Below, piece after piece: positions 17,014 to 25,081 of a DNA stretch of 64,000 nt. Every line of letters starts with the position of its first letter. Positions within the stretch are counted from its first letter, which is position 1. This stretch comes from Halomarina ordinaria. GTDB taxonomy: Archaea > Halobacteriota > Halobacteria > Halobacteriales > Haloarculaceae. The position numbers and the translations under genes were made by a program. The notes beneath the pieces are model-generated. The model saw nothing but the letters and a program-made list of their open reading frames with translations. It was not told the DNA's origin and did not search any database. The DNA lies in the NCBI RefSeq assembly GCF_030553305.1, contig NZ_JARRAH010000001.1:744001-808000 (forward strand). Reading direction: 5' to 3'.

Positions 17014-17430
17014 ATGAAGTTGGTCGTCGATGCGAACGTCGTCATCTCTGCACTCATCGCTGACTCGAAGACTCGGGAACTCATCGTCACACTCGAACCG
17101 GAACTGCTGACGCCCGAGGTCGTCCACGACGAAATCGAGGACTACGAAACCCTCATCGTCGAGAAGTCGGGGATGGAACTGGAGCGGGTACGCCAGTTCA
17201 TGGGCCTCTTGTTCCAGTACATCGAGACGGTGCCTGCCAGTGAATTCTACCCGTACATCGAGGAGGCCGAAGAAGCGATAGGTGACACCGACCCCGACGA
17301 CGTACTGTACGTCGCCTGTGCGCTCGCTCGTGACGCAGGGGTGTGGAGCGACGATTCTGATTTCGATGAACAAGACCTCGTGCCGGTGTTCACGACCAGT
17401 GAGGTCGTCGAATTATTCGATACGCTGTAA
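17014..17430 (+). CDS. vapC: VapC-type PIN-domain toxin ribonuclease
   Basis: Metal-dependent RNase of the PIN family, 138 residues. Likely catalytic acids are Asp6 in MKLVVDANVV, Glu40 in VVHDEIEDY, Asp93-Asp95 in GDTDPDDVLYVACAL and Asp114-Asp116 in WSDDSDFDEQ, so the active site looks complete. It follows the antitoxin gene at once, in the usual VapBC order. The target RNA cannot be predicted. The pair stands alone in a G+C-poorer stretch, which suggests acquisition by transfer. Confidence 0.88.
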   Translation: MKLVVDANVVISALIADSKTRELIVTLEPELLTPEVVHDEIEDYETLIVEKSGMELERVRQFMGLLFQYIETVPASEFYPYIEEAEEAIGDTDPDDVLYVACALARDAGVWSDDSDFDEQDLVPVFTTSEVVELFDTL

Positions 17431-17482
17431 TTCTACAACTCCCGAGGGAATCGAATGAGTGGTAAATTGCGCTGTCCCACAT

Positions 17483-17590
17483 GGTGGATTTCACCTATCT
17501 GAACAAAGTGGAGCAGCGGGAGAGTCGGTAATACGACCGATGAGGAGCGTCTGTTTGTTCTCCTGCATCGGGAAGGGAGGCCAACTGACC
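17483..17590. repeat. Diverged sequence shared with 19203-19306 (copy 1)
   Basis: Contains ggatttca, ctgaac and gcagcgggaga (17486-17524), then gagcgtctgttt and ggaggccaact (17545-17586). The same short words recur at 19203-19306 but with the two halves in the opposite order, as would be seen if both were pieces of one longer repeated sequence. It is too diverged to name. Confidence 0.3.
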
Positions 17591-17597
17591 AATCTAA

Positions 17598-17971
17598 TTT
17601 ACTACTAGCTCCAGTATCCTACCGTATGGGAAGCTACGCGAGACCGCCAGTTGGCCAAAACTGAACGGTGAGGACGACGAACCGGCGACGACCAATCTCC
17701 GTGATTTTGATTCGGACGACGAATCGCCGGCCAAACTCGGTGAGGTTCTGTCGGGGCGACTAGCGGATATCGACATCGACTCCGTCGAGGCGGTTCGTGA
17801 AACGCGAGAGCGTCGATGAAGGTATTCGTCGATACGAACGTATTCATTGCCGCAGATGCGCTCTCACGTCGTCAGGTGGATACGAGCATCGGCGTCTTCG
17901 AGTCCCTCAGCCAGACGGGTGCGTGCTACATCCGACGTATCTATCCAGCGACCACCTGCCGAACCGAGTGA
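17598..17971 (+). pseudogene. Decayed antitoxin / PIN toxin pair
   Basis: An open frame without a usable start encodes LRETASWPKLNGEDDEPATT and continues to SVEAVRETRERR, resembling a haloarchaeal antitoxin that pairs with PIN toxins. Its stop overlaps an ATG (17816) that opens MKVFVDTNVFIAADALSRR, a classic PIN N terminus with its first catalytic Asp. That frame ends after 51 residues, far short of the usual 130-150, and loses the remaining acidic residues; matches to a continued protein appear in another frame (YLSSDHLPNRVNE), which suggests a frameshift plus deletion. The ATGA junction is retained. I read it as a remnant of a second toxin-antitoxin locus. Confidence 0.6.
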
Positions 17972-17989
17972 ACGAGTCTTCGAGGGGGT

Positions 17990-18964
17990 TCACGATTCGG
18001 CGGTACCACTGTCGGCGAGTCGCTCCGCCCCATGTGGGTCGTGAGCCGGAGCGTATACCGTCGGGTAAGCAGCGAGCTGATCGGCGATGTGAGCTACTGT
18101 CTTCCGTGCAGCGGTCGGGTCATCACAGATACCGGCGACCGTCCGCGAGCGAACCTGTTGCAGGTCGAATGTGGCGTCGCCTCCTACCAACACCCACCGC
18201 TCCGCCCCGTCCTCCGCCCCACGTATCAGCACCGACTGGTGGCCATACGTGTGACCTGGCGTCGGAACGAGTCGTACCGCTTTATCCTCCGTGAGCGCAC
18301 GACTCTTCGGAAATGCCCCGAACGGCCCGTCGTCGTAATCGACTGGCGATGGGGTGAAGAAGTCGGGCCAGCGACATCGTAGCGCTCCGACAGTCGGTCG
18401 TTCGAGTTCGGTTCGACTCGCGAGGAATCGCGCGTTCGGGAAGTGATGGAGACCGCCGGTGTGATCGCCGTGGAGGTGTGTCATCGCCACAATGTCGACG
18501 TTCGCTGGATCGACGCCGAGTCGGTCGAGTTGAGGGCCACTCTCGTCGTCCGAATGCACGTCGAACCGAAGGAGACGGTCGTACACCAGACGAGTCCCGA
18601 GGTCGCAGTCGAAGTAGCCCGGTTCGGCGGTCCGAGCCGTCTCACCGGCATCGATCATGACCGTCGTCTCGGGATGTTCGACGAGGAAACACGTGACCGG
18701 CAGCCAGTCCGTCCACCGGGGGTCGAGCACGATGCTGCCGAACCGGGTCACGTCGGGCCCTGCGAGCACCCGATGAGCCCGCTTCACCGCGACTCGACCG
18801 GTTCGGATAGCGTGAATCCGGATGTCACCGAGGTCGAGCGTGGTCGGCGGCCCCGTCCGAACCTGCCTGGAGACGGGCGCGGTCACTTGACCGAGCGTAA
18901 CCAGTCCAGCGGCCCCTACGAGGAGTGATCCAGCCATCGTGAGTCTTCTAATCCGGCGGGACAT
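17990..18964 (-). CDS. Membrane-anchored MBL-fold hydrolase (lactonase-like)
   Basis: Metallo-beta-lactamase-fold enzyme of 324 residues. The N-terminal MSRRIRRLTMAGSLLVGAAG is a basic stretch plus a hydrophobic segment, a signal or membrane anchor, so the enzyme probably acts outside the cell membrane. The metal site is MTHLHGDHTGGLHHF (near residue 165), then PTPGHTYGHQSVLI and VLVGGDATFD, and a late His in APAHDPHGAERL. The overall plan resembles N-acyl-homoserine lactonase relatives, but substrate cannot be fixed. The start is the ATG directly before the basic stretch. Confidence 0.8.
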   Translation of the reverse strand: MSRRIRRLTMAGSLLVGAAGLVTLGQVTAPVSRQVRTGPPTTLDLGDIRIHAIRTGRVAVKRAHRVLAGPDVTRFGSIVLDPRWTDWLPVTCFLVEHPETTVMIDAGETARTAEPGYFDCDLGTRLVYDRLLRFDVHSDDESGPQLDRLGVDPANVDIVAMTHLHGDHTGGLHHFPNARFLASRTELERPTVGALRCRWPDFFTPSPVDYDDGPFGAFPKSRALTEDKAVRLVPTPGHTYGHQSVLIRGAEDGAERWVLVGGDATFDLQQVRSRTVAGICDDPTAARKTVAHIADQLAAYPTVYAPAHDPHGAERLADSGTAES

Positions 18965-19486
18965 GGTGGGTGATATCGGTCCACAATTGGGCGCGGACGG
19001 CTTTATCATCTCCCACAGAACGAGTGTGCATCACCACTCCGAACGGGCGTCTACCTCGCGAGCGGTTAACTCGCGATCCGCGCCCCGTACGCGCGCCTCA
19101 TTCAGCACTACCGGTGGCAACGTATCACCGACAGAGGGGATTCGACGGGACGTCACCGGCGATTGCGCACACTCGTGTATGTGCGGGTCAATGAGGTCGC
19201 CTGGAGCGTCTGTTTTCGAGAGACCGAACGCCGCAAAAGGAGGCCATCTCACCGGGTCGTGGTACGGATTTCAGCCACCTGAACGAGGTGTAACAGCGGG
19301 AGAACAGGCTACGAAGCAGCTGTTTCAGGACCTCTATCAGTTGTCTGGGGCGACCTCTTCGTCCGACAATCGTCCGTCCGTTCCGCGGTCGGTGATAGGT
19401 GGCACGATTCCACAGCCACCCTGGTCACGGGTCCGCTTGCGGGCGGGACTCGCAGCGCTATCGATGCATTGCGGGTACCGAGTAGG
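18965..19486. other. Gene-poor spacer of 520 bases
   Basis: No convincing coding region on either strand: the open frames here lack recognisable motifs and have an amino acid make-up unlike haloarchaeal proteins. It holds the second copy of the diverged repeat (19203-19306) and is otherwise unassigned. Confidence 0.4.
19203..19306. repeat. Diverged sequence shared with 17483-17590 (copy 2)
   Basis: Holds gagcgtctgttt and ggaggccatct (19203-19248), then ggatttca, ctgaac and acagcgggagaa (19267-19306). These words match the first copy but with block order reversed. Together they bracket the decayed toxin remnant and the MBL-fold gene. Confidence 0.3.
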
Positions 19487-20473
19487 TTACCCGAGCACTC
19501 CGAGTATACCCAGAATCCACCGAACGATTTCAGAGGTGGTGAACACGGCACCTTCCAGACGGGAAAGTACTCGTTCCGTCCACAGGGCAGCAACGATCAG
19601 TAGAGAGATCACAGCTAACCACACGACCGTCTCCAGTGCCGGGCCGCTGACTACGAGCGGACGAACGACCGCTGCGACACCCAGAATCCCCGTGATATTG
19701 TAGATGTTGCTGCCGACGACGTTACCGACCGAGACACCGAGGCTTCCTCGCTGGATAGCCACCAGCGAGACCGCGAACTCCGGCGTCGAAGTACCCGCCG
19801 CGACGATCGTGCCGCCGATGACCCACTCGGAGATGCCGACGCCACGGGCCAACTCCGAAGCGGCTACCACCATGTAGTCGCCACTTACGAGCACCAGCGC
19901 CAACCCACCGACGAGGAATCCGAGGTCGCGCCCACGGACGGTCACGCGTTCGGTCACGGGACTGGTCACCTCCCCTTCTCCGAGTGGTCGATCGGTGGTC
20001 ACGGTCGATTCTGACTGGCCGACACGGAGTAGATAGACCGTATAGGCGACGAACAACCCCGTCAGGAGTACGCCTTCGAGCCTCGTAATCTGGAGGTCGA
20101 AGATCACGACTCCACCGACGAGGGTGCTCGTCAGTAGAGCGATACCGTCGCGACGAACGAGGGATTCCGTGACCGGAATCGGTGTCAACAGGGATATCAC
20201 CCCCAGAATGAACGCCAGATTGTAGACGTTCGAGCCGAGGACGTTGGCGACCGCGATATCACCCAACCCCTTGAGCGCGGCATCGACCGAAACCGAGAGT
20301 TCGGGCATCGACGTCCCCATCGCGACGATAGTCAGCCCGATAATGAGGTCGGAGAGTCCGAACGTCTGCGCCAACCGGACGGCAGCATCGACGAGGAATC
20401 GCGCGCCGATCCACAGCCCCAGTATCGAGAGAAGAATCACACCGATTTGAACGATTGGACCGCCTTGCACCAT
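19487..20473 (-). CDS. Sodium/calcium exchanger-family antiporter
   Basis: CaCA-superfamily cation antiporter, 328 residues with about ten membrane helices. The two inverted alpha repeats are clear: GLTIVAMGTSMPELSVSVDA in the first half and GGTIVAAGTSTPEFAVSLVA in the second, each with the Glu that binds Ca2+ and each followed by a GSN motif (VLGSNVYNLAF, VVGSNIYNITG). A hydrophilic loop near the middle (about residues 150-185) separates the halves. It probably expels Ca2+ in exchange for Na+ or H+. It lies at the right end of the accessory stretch, upstream of a 165-base gap. Confidence 0.9.
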   Translation of the reverse strand: MVQGGPIVQIGVILLSILGLWIGARFLVDAAVRLAQTFGLSDLIIGLTIVAMGTSMPELSVSVDAALKGLGDIAVANVLGSNVYNLAFILGVISLLTPIPVTESLVRRDGIALLTSTLVGGVVIFDLQITRLEGVLLTGLFVAYTVYLLRVGQSESTVTTDRPLGEGEVTSPVTERVTVRGRDLGFLVGGLALVLVSGDYMVVAASELARGVGISEWVIGGTIVAAGTSTPEFAVSLVAIQRGSLGVSVGNVVGSNIYNITGILGVAAVVRPLVVSGPALETVVWLAVISLLIVAALWTERVLSRLEGAVFTTSEIVRWILGILGVLG

Positions 20474-20637
20474 CGGACGGGGTTACCGCGGGTCGGACAA
20501 TCAAGGTTGGGCACCCAGCGTCTACTACCGGAGGCACGTGCCTGTGTGCGTATCTCCCTGTGAGCGGACCGATATCGCGTGTGATTCGGAGTCCGAATCC
20601 ATCGAACAGGTTTCGTTCGACTGTTCCGCCAGTGTGT

Positions 20638-21639
20638 TCACTCGCGGCTCGCCACGTCGGCGCGCGCCGCCGACTCGGACACGTCCGGGACGAGCCACGC
20701 GGGGACGACGCGCGTGAGTACCACCATCCCGACCAGTTCGACGAGCGTCTGGGTCACGACGACGGCGGGGGCCAGCTCGTAGCCGGCAGGGAGCGCGAGC
20801 GCGAGCGGGAGCACGACCAGCGAGTTGCGGGTGACCGACGTGAACACGAGCGCCCGAGTCTCCCCGACGTCCATCCCCAGCGCTCCCGCCGCGAACCGAC
20901 CGAGGAGCGGCATGACGACCAGGAACGCCACGTACACCGGGACGACGGTCGCGACCTGTCCGATGGAGTCCCACACCCGGGGGAGCTGGGAGGCGACGAC
21001 GACGAACAGTGTCGCGGCCAACATCGGGACGGGCAACCACCCCATCGCCACCTGCCATCGCTCGCCCGGCGCGGACCGGTCGGCCCAGAGTTCGGTGAGC
21101 CAGGCGAGCGTCAAGGGGAGCGCGATGACGAGGAGAAACGCCTCGACGAACGGTTCGGGCTCGATGGCCTCGGCGATTCCCTCCCCCATGAAGAGCCAGA
21201 GGTACAGCGGGAGCAGCGACAACTGGACGAGCATCAGGGCGGGCGTCGTCGCGGTCACCAGCTCCGCGTCGCCACCCGCGAGGTCGGTGAAGGTGATGAC
21301 GTAGTCGATACACGGCGTCAGGAGCACCATGAAGGCGCCGACGAGGAGGACCGGACGCGGCGGGAGCGCTCGGGTGAGGACGAAGACGACGACGGGGACG
21401 ACGAGGAAGTTCATCCCGAGCGCCGCGGCCACGTACCGCGCGTCGCGGAACGCACGGCGGAGTCGGACGAACGGTATCTCGAGGAACGTGACGTAGAGCA
21501 GGACGGCCAGCACCGGGTCGATGAACCGCTGGACGACCGGCGTCGCGTCCGGCCGACCGAGGGCGAGGCCGACCGCGAGGAGGACGGCGACCGCGTAGAC
21601 CGAGACCTGACGCCGCTGGAGGCGCTCCTTGGCGTTCAT
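20638..21639 (-). CDS. acr3: ACR3-type arsenite efflux permease
   Basis: Membrane permease of the bile/arsenite/riboflavin transporter superfamily, 333 residues with about ten helices. It carries the ACR3 signature LLTPCIDYVITFTDLAGGD, with the Cys near residue 109 that is needed for arsenite transport in studied ACR3 proteins, then TTPALMLVQLSLLPLYLWLF and later SVTRNSLVVLPLALALPA. Exports As(III), and perhaps Sb(III), using the membrane potential or a proton gradient. An ArsM-like methyltransferase gene follows upstream on the same strand, 176 bases away, which supports an arsenic role. Confidence 0.88.
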   Translation of the reverse strand: MNAKERLQRRQVSVYAVAVLLAVGLALGRPDATPVVQRFIDPVLAVLLYVTFLEIPFVRLRRAFRDARYVAAALGMNFLVVPVVVFVLTRALPPRPVLLVGAFMVLLTPCIDYVITFTDLAGGDAELVTATTPALMLVQLSLLPLYLWLFMGEGIAEAIEPEPFVEAFLLVIALPLTLAWLTELWADRSAPGERWQVAMGWLPVPMLAATLFVVVASQLPRVWDSIGQVATVVPVYVAFLVVMPLLGRFAAGALGMDVGETRALVFTSVTRNSLVVLPLALALPAGYELAPAVVVTQTLVELVGMVVLTRVVPAWLVPDVSESAARADVASRE

Positions 21640-21815
21640 CTACGGACCGGTTCGTGGTCCGGCGGGTAACGTCCGTCGTTCTCTCACGACCGGGCCACTC
21701 GGGGCGTCGCGCGGCCCACCGCTCGCGTCGCCACGGTCGACGTCCCGCGTCCGCCACCGGGGCTCCCGAAACACACGAACGCGAACGACGCGAAAGAGCG
21801 TGACCGTCCCCGCCG

Positions 21816-22592
21816 TCACCGCACACGTGCGGCGAGCGAGACGCTCATCACGCCGTAGGTCGCGCACGCACCCTGCGCCTGCTCCGAGACGAACTCGTAC
21901 TCCGGGTTCGTCTCGACGGCGGTCACGTCGAACCCCGCCGCCTCGACCGTCGACCGGTAGTCGTCGACCTGTTCCGCGCCACCGATGCAGGCCGCCCAGA
22001 GGTCCGCGTTCGTCTTGATGCGCTCGGGCATCCGGGCCTCGCTGACGATGTCCGAGAGCGCCAGTCGACCGTCGGGGCGCAGGACGCGCGCGATTTCCTC
22101 GAAGACGCGGTCCTTCTCTGCCGAGAGGTTGACGACGCCGTTCGACACCACGGCGTCGAACGAGTCGTCCTCGAACGGGAGGTCCTCGACGTAGCCCGCC
22201 TCGAACGCGACGGTCTCGAACCCCCACTCGTCGCCGAGCCGTCGCGCCTTCGAGAGCTGTTCGTCGGTCATGTCGAGCCCGGTCACGCTGCCGGTCTCGC
22301 CGACGTGTCCCGCGGCGACGAAGACGTCCATCCCGGACCCGCTACCGAGGTCGAGGACGTCCTCGCCCTCGCGGAGGTCGGCGAGGTCGAAGTGGTAGCC
22401 GACCCCCGCGAACGAGTCGATGGCGTCGTCGGGGACCGCATCGAGGTGAGTCGACGGATAGCCGAGGCGCTCGGCCAGCGGGCGGCCCATCTCGAAGTGG
22501 AATTCCTCATCGGGGGTCCGGGCCACGTCCCGGTAGACCGCCTTGACCTCCCGCTCCAGTCTCTCGACGTCGAGCGAGCGCGACTGCGTCAT
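21816..22592 (-). CDS. ArsM-like SAM-dependent methyltransferase
   Basis: Methyltransferase of 258 residues. The SAM site is VLDLGSGSGMDVFVAAGHVG, with later motifs FDAVVSNGVVNLSAEKDRVF and LALSDIVSEARMPERI. The downstream WAACIGGAEQVDDYRSTVEA resembles the ArsM family, whose Cys there helps bind As(III). Only two Cys are seen (this one and QGACATYG), while canonical ArsM uses three or four, so arsenite may not be the true substrate. The ATG overlaps the stop of the OsmC gene (ATGA), showing translational coupling. Context with ACR3 favours arsenic; a different soft-metal or thiol substrate is the alternative. Confidence 0.78.
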   Translation of the reverse strand: MTQSRSLDVERLEREVKAVYRDVARTPDEEFHFEMGRPLAERLGYPSTHLDAVPDDAIDSFAGVGYHFDLADLREGEDVLDLGSGSGMDVFVAAGHVGETGSVTGLDMTDEQLSKARRLGDEWGFETVAFEAGYVEDLPFEDDSFDAVVSNGVVNLSAEKDRVFEEIARVLRPDGRLALSDIVSEARMPERIKTNADLWAACIGGAEQVDDYRSTVEAAGFDVTAVETNPEYEFVSEQAQGACATYGVMSVSLAARVR

Positions 22593-23155
22593 CCCCGGAG
22601 CTCCGGTCGTTCGACCACGAGGTCGGTCTCGACGGCGACGGCGTTCGTGACGTCGTCGAGCAGCGGGGACGTGGCCTCGACTCGCTCCCTCAGTTCCGCG
22701 AGTTCCTCCTCGGAGGCGTCGGCCTCGACGTACGCCGTACAGGAGATGGCGTCGTAGCCGGCGCGGACGTCCTCGGAGATACCGAGGAAGCCCCTGAGGT
22801 CGACGTCCCCCTCCAGTTCGAACCGGAGGCTGTCGAGGTCGATGCCCATCGCGGCGGCGTTGGCGGCGTAGCCGACGCTCAGACACGACCCGACGGCGGC
22901 GAGCAGGAGCTCCACCGCGTTCGGTGCCGTCCGTTCACCGAGTATCTGTTCCGGTTCGTCGCCCGCTATCTCGAACTCCCGGGTGGTGATTCGTTCGCCG
23001 GCCTGGTCGAAGTCGTCGATGACCGTCACGCAGCGCAGGGCGTCGTCCCACTCCGTCTCCGCGCGGAACGTGAACCGTCCCACCTCCGGGTCCTCGGTTA
23101 TCGCGTCGACCGCCTGGCCGAGCTGTTCTACGTTCACTCCGTTCGTCGTCGTCAT
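22589..23155 (-). CDS. OsmC-family protein
   Basis: OsmC/Ohr-fold protein of 188 residues, a family of thiol-dependent peroxidases. The first reactive Cys is in AVGSCLSVGYAANAAAMGID and the second in AISCTAYVEADAS, the spacing used by organic hydroperoxide reductases. A long N-terminal part (RFTFRAETEWDDALRCVTVI) precedes them. It likely protects against organic peroxides or handles a related reactive thiol compound. Transcribed together with the ArsM-like gene, so both may be induced by the same stress. Confidence 0.85.
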   Translation of the reverse strand: MTTTNGVNVEQLGQAVDAITEDPEVGRFTFRAETEWDDALRCVTVIDDFDQAGERITTREFEIAGDEPEQILGERTAPNAVELLLAAVGSCLSVGYAANAAAMGIDLDSLRFELEGDVDLRGFLGISEDVRAGYDAISCTAYVEADASEEELAELRERVEATSPLLDDVTNAVAVETDLVVERPELRG

Positions 23156-23341
23156 GGTCTCTCGTCACCTCTCCGGGACGCGCTCCGACCCCGGAGGGGC
23201 GTCGAACGCCCGCTCGGGGCCCCGTCGCGTCCCGGCCAGCGGCTACGGAACGGTCGACGATGTAGGTATCTCGTGACGTCCGTGCGTGCCTCGCCGTCCG
23301 TGCAGCGGGTGACCGACGGTCAGGGTGTGCCGTTCGGTGCG

Positions 23342-24157
23342 TCAGGGTTCGCTGGCGGTCGGTTCGAGCGCCAGGGGTCGCGCCTCGCCCCGGTAGGCCT
23401 CGAAGGTCGACTCGGCCCACTCGCGCGTCTCGGGGGCGTCGGTGTCGACGAGCACCTGGACCGTCCCGCTGTCCTCGTCGTAGCAACTGACGGCGACGCG
23501 GTCGTCGAAGAGGCCGACGCCGTAGAACGGGAGGTCGTCGTGGACCCGGACGATGAGGGTGCCGCTCTCGATGGCCGCCTCACAGTGGTCCCTGTACGTC
23601 GAGAGGACGTACCGGGCGACGTGCGGCGGGTCGATTATCTCCGTGCGCATCCCGTCGACTATCTGCCGGCGTATCTCGTCCTTGCAGGGTTCGAACAGGG
23701 CGAGGTCGGTGCCGACGAACCGAAACCGCTCCGTCTCCCGGAGCAGCGAGGCGAACCGGCTCACCGGGCGGTACGGCGCGTCGACCTCGGCCGTCGTCAC
23801 GACCGCGTCGGTCACCATCTCGACGGTGAACCCGGCCTCCGCACCCGGGAGCCACCGCCAGGCGTCGCGGAGGGCTCGTTCGGTCTCGAGGCGCTCGAGG
23901 AGGCCCCGCAGACCGTGCGAGACGAACGCGCCCAGTTCCGTCACCTCGTACCGGTTCCCCGCTCGCCGTACCCAGCCACGCTCCTCGAACGCCCGGAGGG
24001 CCCGACCGACCGTCGACGCCGACGCCCCGGTCCCCGACCGGAGGTCGGCCCGACTCGCGGGCCGTTCCGTCAGCGCGTCGAGAACGGCGACGCGGTGGGC
24101 CGACCGCGCGAGGAACTCGATGTCGGCGAGCGCACCGCTCGTGGTCCTCGGTATCAT
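23342..24157 (-). CDS. Winged-helix regulator with FilR1-like sensor domain (paralogue A)
   Basis: Transcription factor of 271 residues. The N-terminal winged helix (about 1-85) has DIEFLARSAHRVAVLDALTE and TGASASTVGRALRAFEERGW, the recognition helix, then a wing. The C-terminal part (about 100-260; RDAWRWLPGAEAGFTVEMVT, and DPPHVARYVLSTYRDH) matches the methanogenesis-type FilR1 effector domain common in haloarchaeal regulators. The start MIPRTTSGAL is chosen because a TATA-like actatac lies 25 bases before it. It is a close paralogue of the regulator at about 25.1 kb, which ends the cupin-centred block on the other side. Confidence 0.88.
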   Translation of the reverse strand: MIPRTTSGALADIEFLARSAHRVAVLDALTERPASRADLRSGTGASASTVGRALRAFEERGWVRRAGNRYEVTELGAFVSHGLRGLLERLETERALRDAWRWLPGAEAGFTVEMVTDAVVTTAEVDAPYRPVSRFASLLRETERFRFVGTDLALFEPCKDEIRRQIVDGMRTEIIDPPHVARYVLSTYRDHCEAAIESGTLIVRVHDDLPFYGVGLFDDRVAVSCYDEDSGTVQVLVDTDAPETREWAESTFEAYRGEARPLALEPTASEP

Positions 24158-24170
24158 GGTAGTCGTACGC

Positions 24171-24186
24171 ACACGTGTAGTATAGT
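24171..24186 (-). promoter_or_regulatory. TATA box and CACGTG palindrome of regulator A
   Basis: Reading the minus strand, the TATA-like actatac (about 24180-24186) is followed at once by ACACGTGT (24171-24178), then the ATG 14 bases on. A palindrome between TATA and the expected transcription start is where a self-repressor would sit. The paralogue's promoter has the same arrangement. Confidence 0.5.
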
Positions 24187-24444
24187 TGTTCGGGTGCGCC
24201 GGACCGACACCGGAACGGTGCGGACGAGGTCGGTTGACGACGTCCACGGGGGTGACTGAGGCGTCGAAGCGCGCCGAGACGACGGCGAGTTCCGTGACGA
24301 AGGGATTCGTGCTAACATATGTCTCTCCTCGGACCTGTTTTTCACGTCGCGAAATCCTTCAGCGAATAACTACACGACTGCCGAGCGCCCTGTTCCGGAC
24401 GTCGAGGGACGGCCCGGTACCGTCGCTCGGCGCGAGGTGAAACC

Positions 24445-24846
24445 ATGAAGCAAGCCAAGGGAGACGTTCAGGTCAGAGTCGACACGCCGGACGCCATCGC
24501 CCGTCAGGAGATGGACTTCGGCGACGCGAGCGAGTACGGGGAACTGAGCGGCGAGTACTTCACGATGAAGGCGGGGACGGACCTCTCGCCGTTGCTGGAG
24601 GGGCTCGAAGACGACCTCTGTCAGTGCCCACACTGGGGGTACGTCGTCGAGGGGTCACTCACCGCCCGGTACACGGACGGGACCGAGGAGGTGGCCGCGA
24701 CCGGCGACCTCTTCTACTGGCCGCCGGGACACACCGTCCGGGCCGAGACGGACTCCGACTTCGTCATGTTCAGCCCGCAGGACGAGCACGCGGCGGTCCT
24801 CGACCACGTCCTGGCCAGACTCGACGGTCTCGAGGAGGGGCGGTGA
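24445..24846 (+). CDS. Small cupin-domain protein
   Basis: A 133-residue single-domain cupin. The core is LCQCPHWGYVVEGSLTARYT with His and Glu of cupin motif 1, and GDLFYWPPGHTVRAETDSDF with the Pro-Gly-His of motif 2. The Cys pair in LCQCPHW precedes the metal-binding His, an uncommon addition. It may bind a metal and a small ligand; the reaction is unknown. It is bracketed by two paralogous regulators and is followed three bases later by a small Cys protein, which suggests a small regulated operon. Confidence 0.85.
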   Translation: MKQAKGDVQVRVDTPDAIARQEMDFGDASEYGELSGEYFTMKAGTDLSPLLEGLEDDLCQCPHWGYVVEGSLTARYTDGTEEVAATGDLFYWPPGHTVRAETDSDFVMFSPQDEHAAVLDHVLARLDGLEEGR

Positions 24847-24849
24847 ATC

Positions 24850-25035
24850 GTGGCGACGACGCCGACCGCGACGGCGACAGCGACGGTCGCCTGCCCGCGG
24901 TGCGACCGGTCGGTCGACGCCCCGGTCCCCGGCCCGGGAGTCGAGGCGACGCCCAGTCCCTACCGCGTGGCGTTCGGGGACCACCGCGAAGTCCACTGTC
25001 CCGCCGGCCACCGGGTCTGGGTGTACTACTGCTGA
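24850..25035 (+). CDS. Small Cys-rich (zinc-ribbon-like) protein
   Basis: A 61-residue protein with a GTG start placed just after the cupin stop. ATVACPRCDRSVDAPV has a CxxC pair; a second part has HCPAGHRVWVYYC, ending with a C-terminal Cys. The four Cys plus His could hold one zinc ion. No function is known. Coupling to the cupin gene is inferred from the three-base gap. Confidence 0.65.
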   Translation: MATTPTATATATVACPRCDRSVDAPVPGPGVEATPSPYRVAFGDHREVHCPAGHRVWVYYC

Positions 25036-25081
25036 GGCCGGGCCCCCCGGATTTCCGTTTTCCCGACACGTCCGAACAGTG

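Noticed and set aside
18939-19703. Plus-strand open frame of 254 codons in the spacer before the exchanger gene
   Set aside because: Composition (rich in Ser, Arg and Thr, poor in acidic residues) is unlike proteins of this genome, no motif is seen, and it runs into the exchanger gene antisense.
20455-21669. Plus-strand frame of about 400 codons opposite the ACR3 gene
   Set aside because: The translation is an Arg/Asp/Glu-rich complement of membrane-helix codons; the ACR3 frame has strong family motifs.
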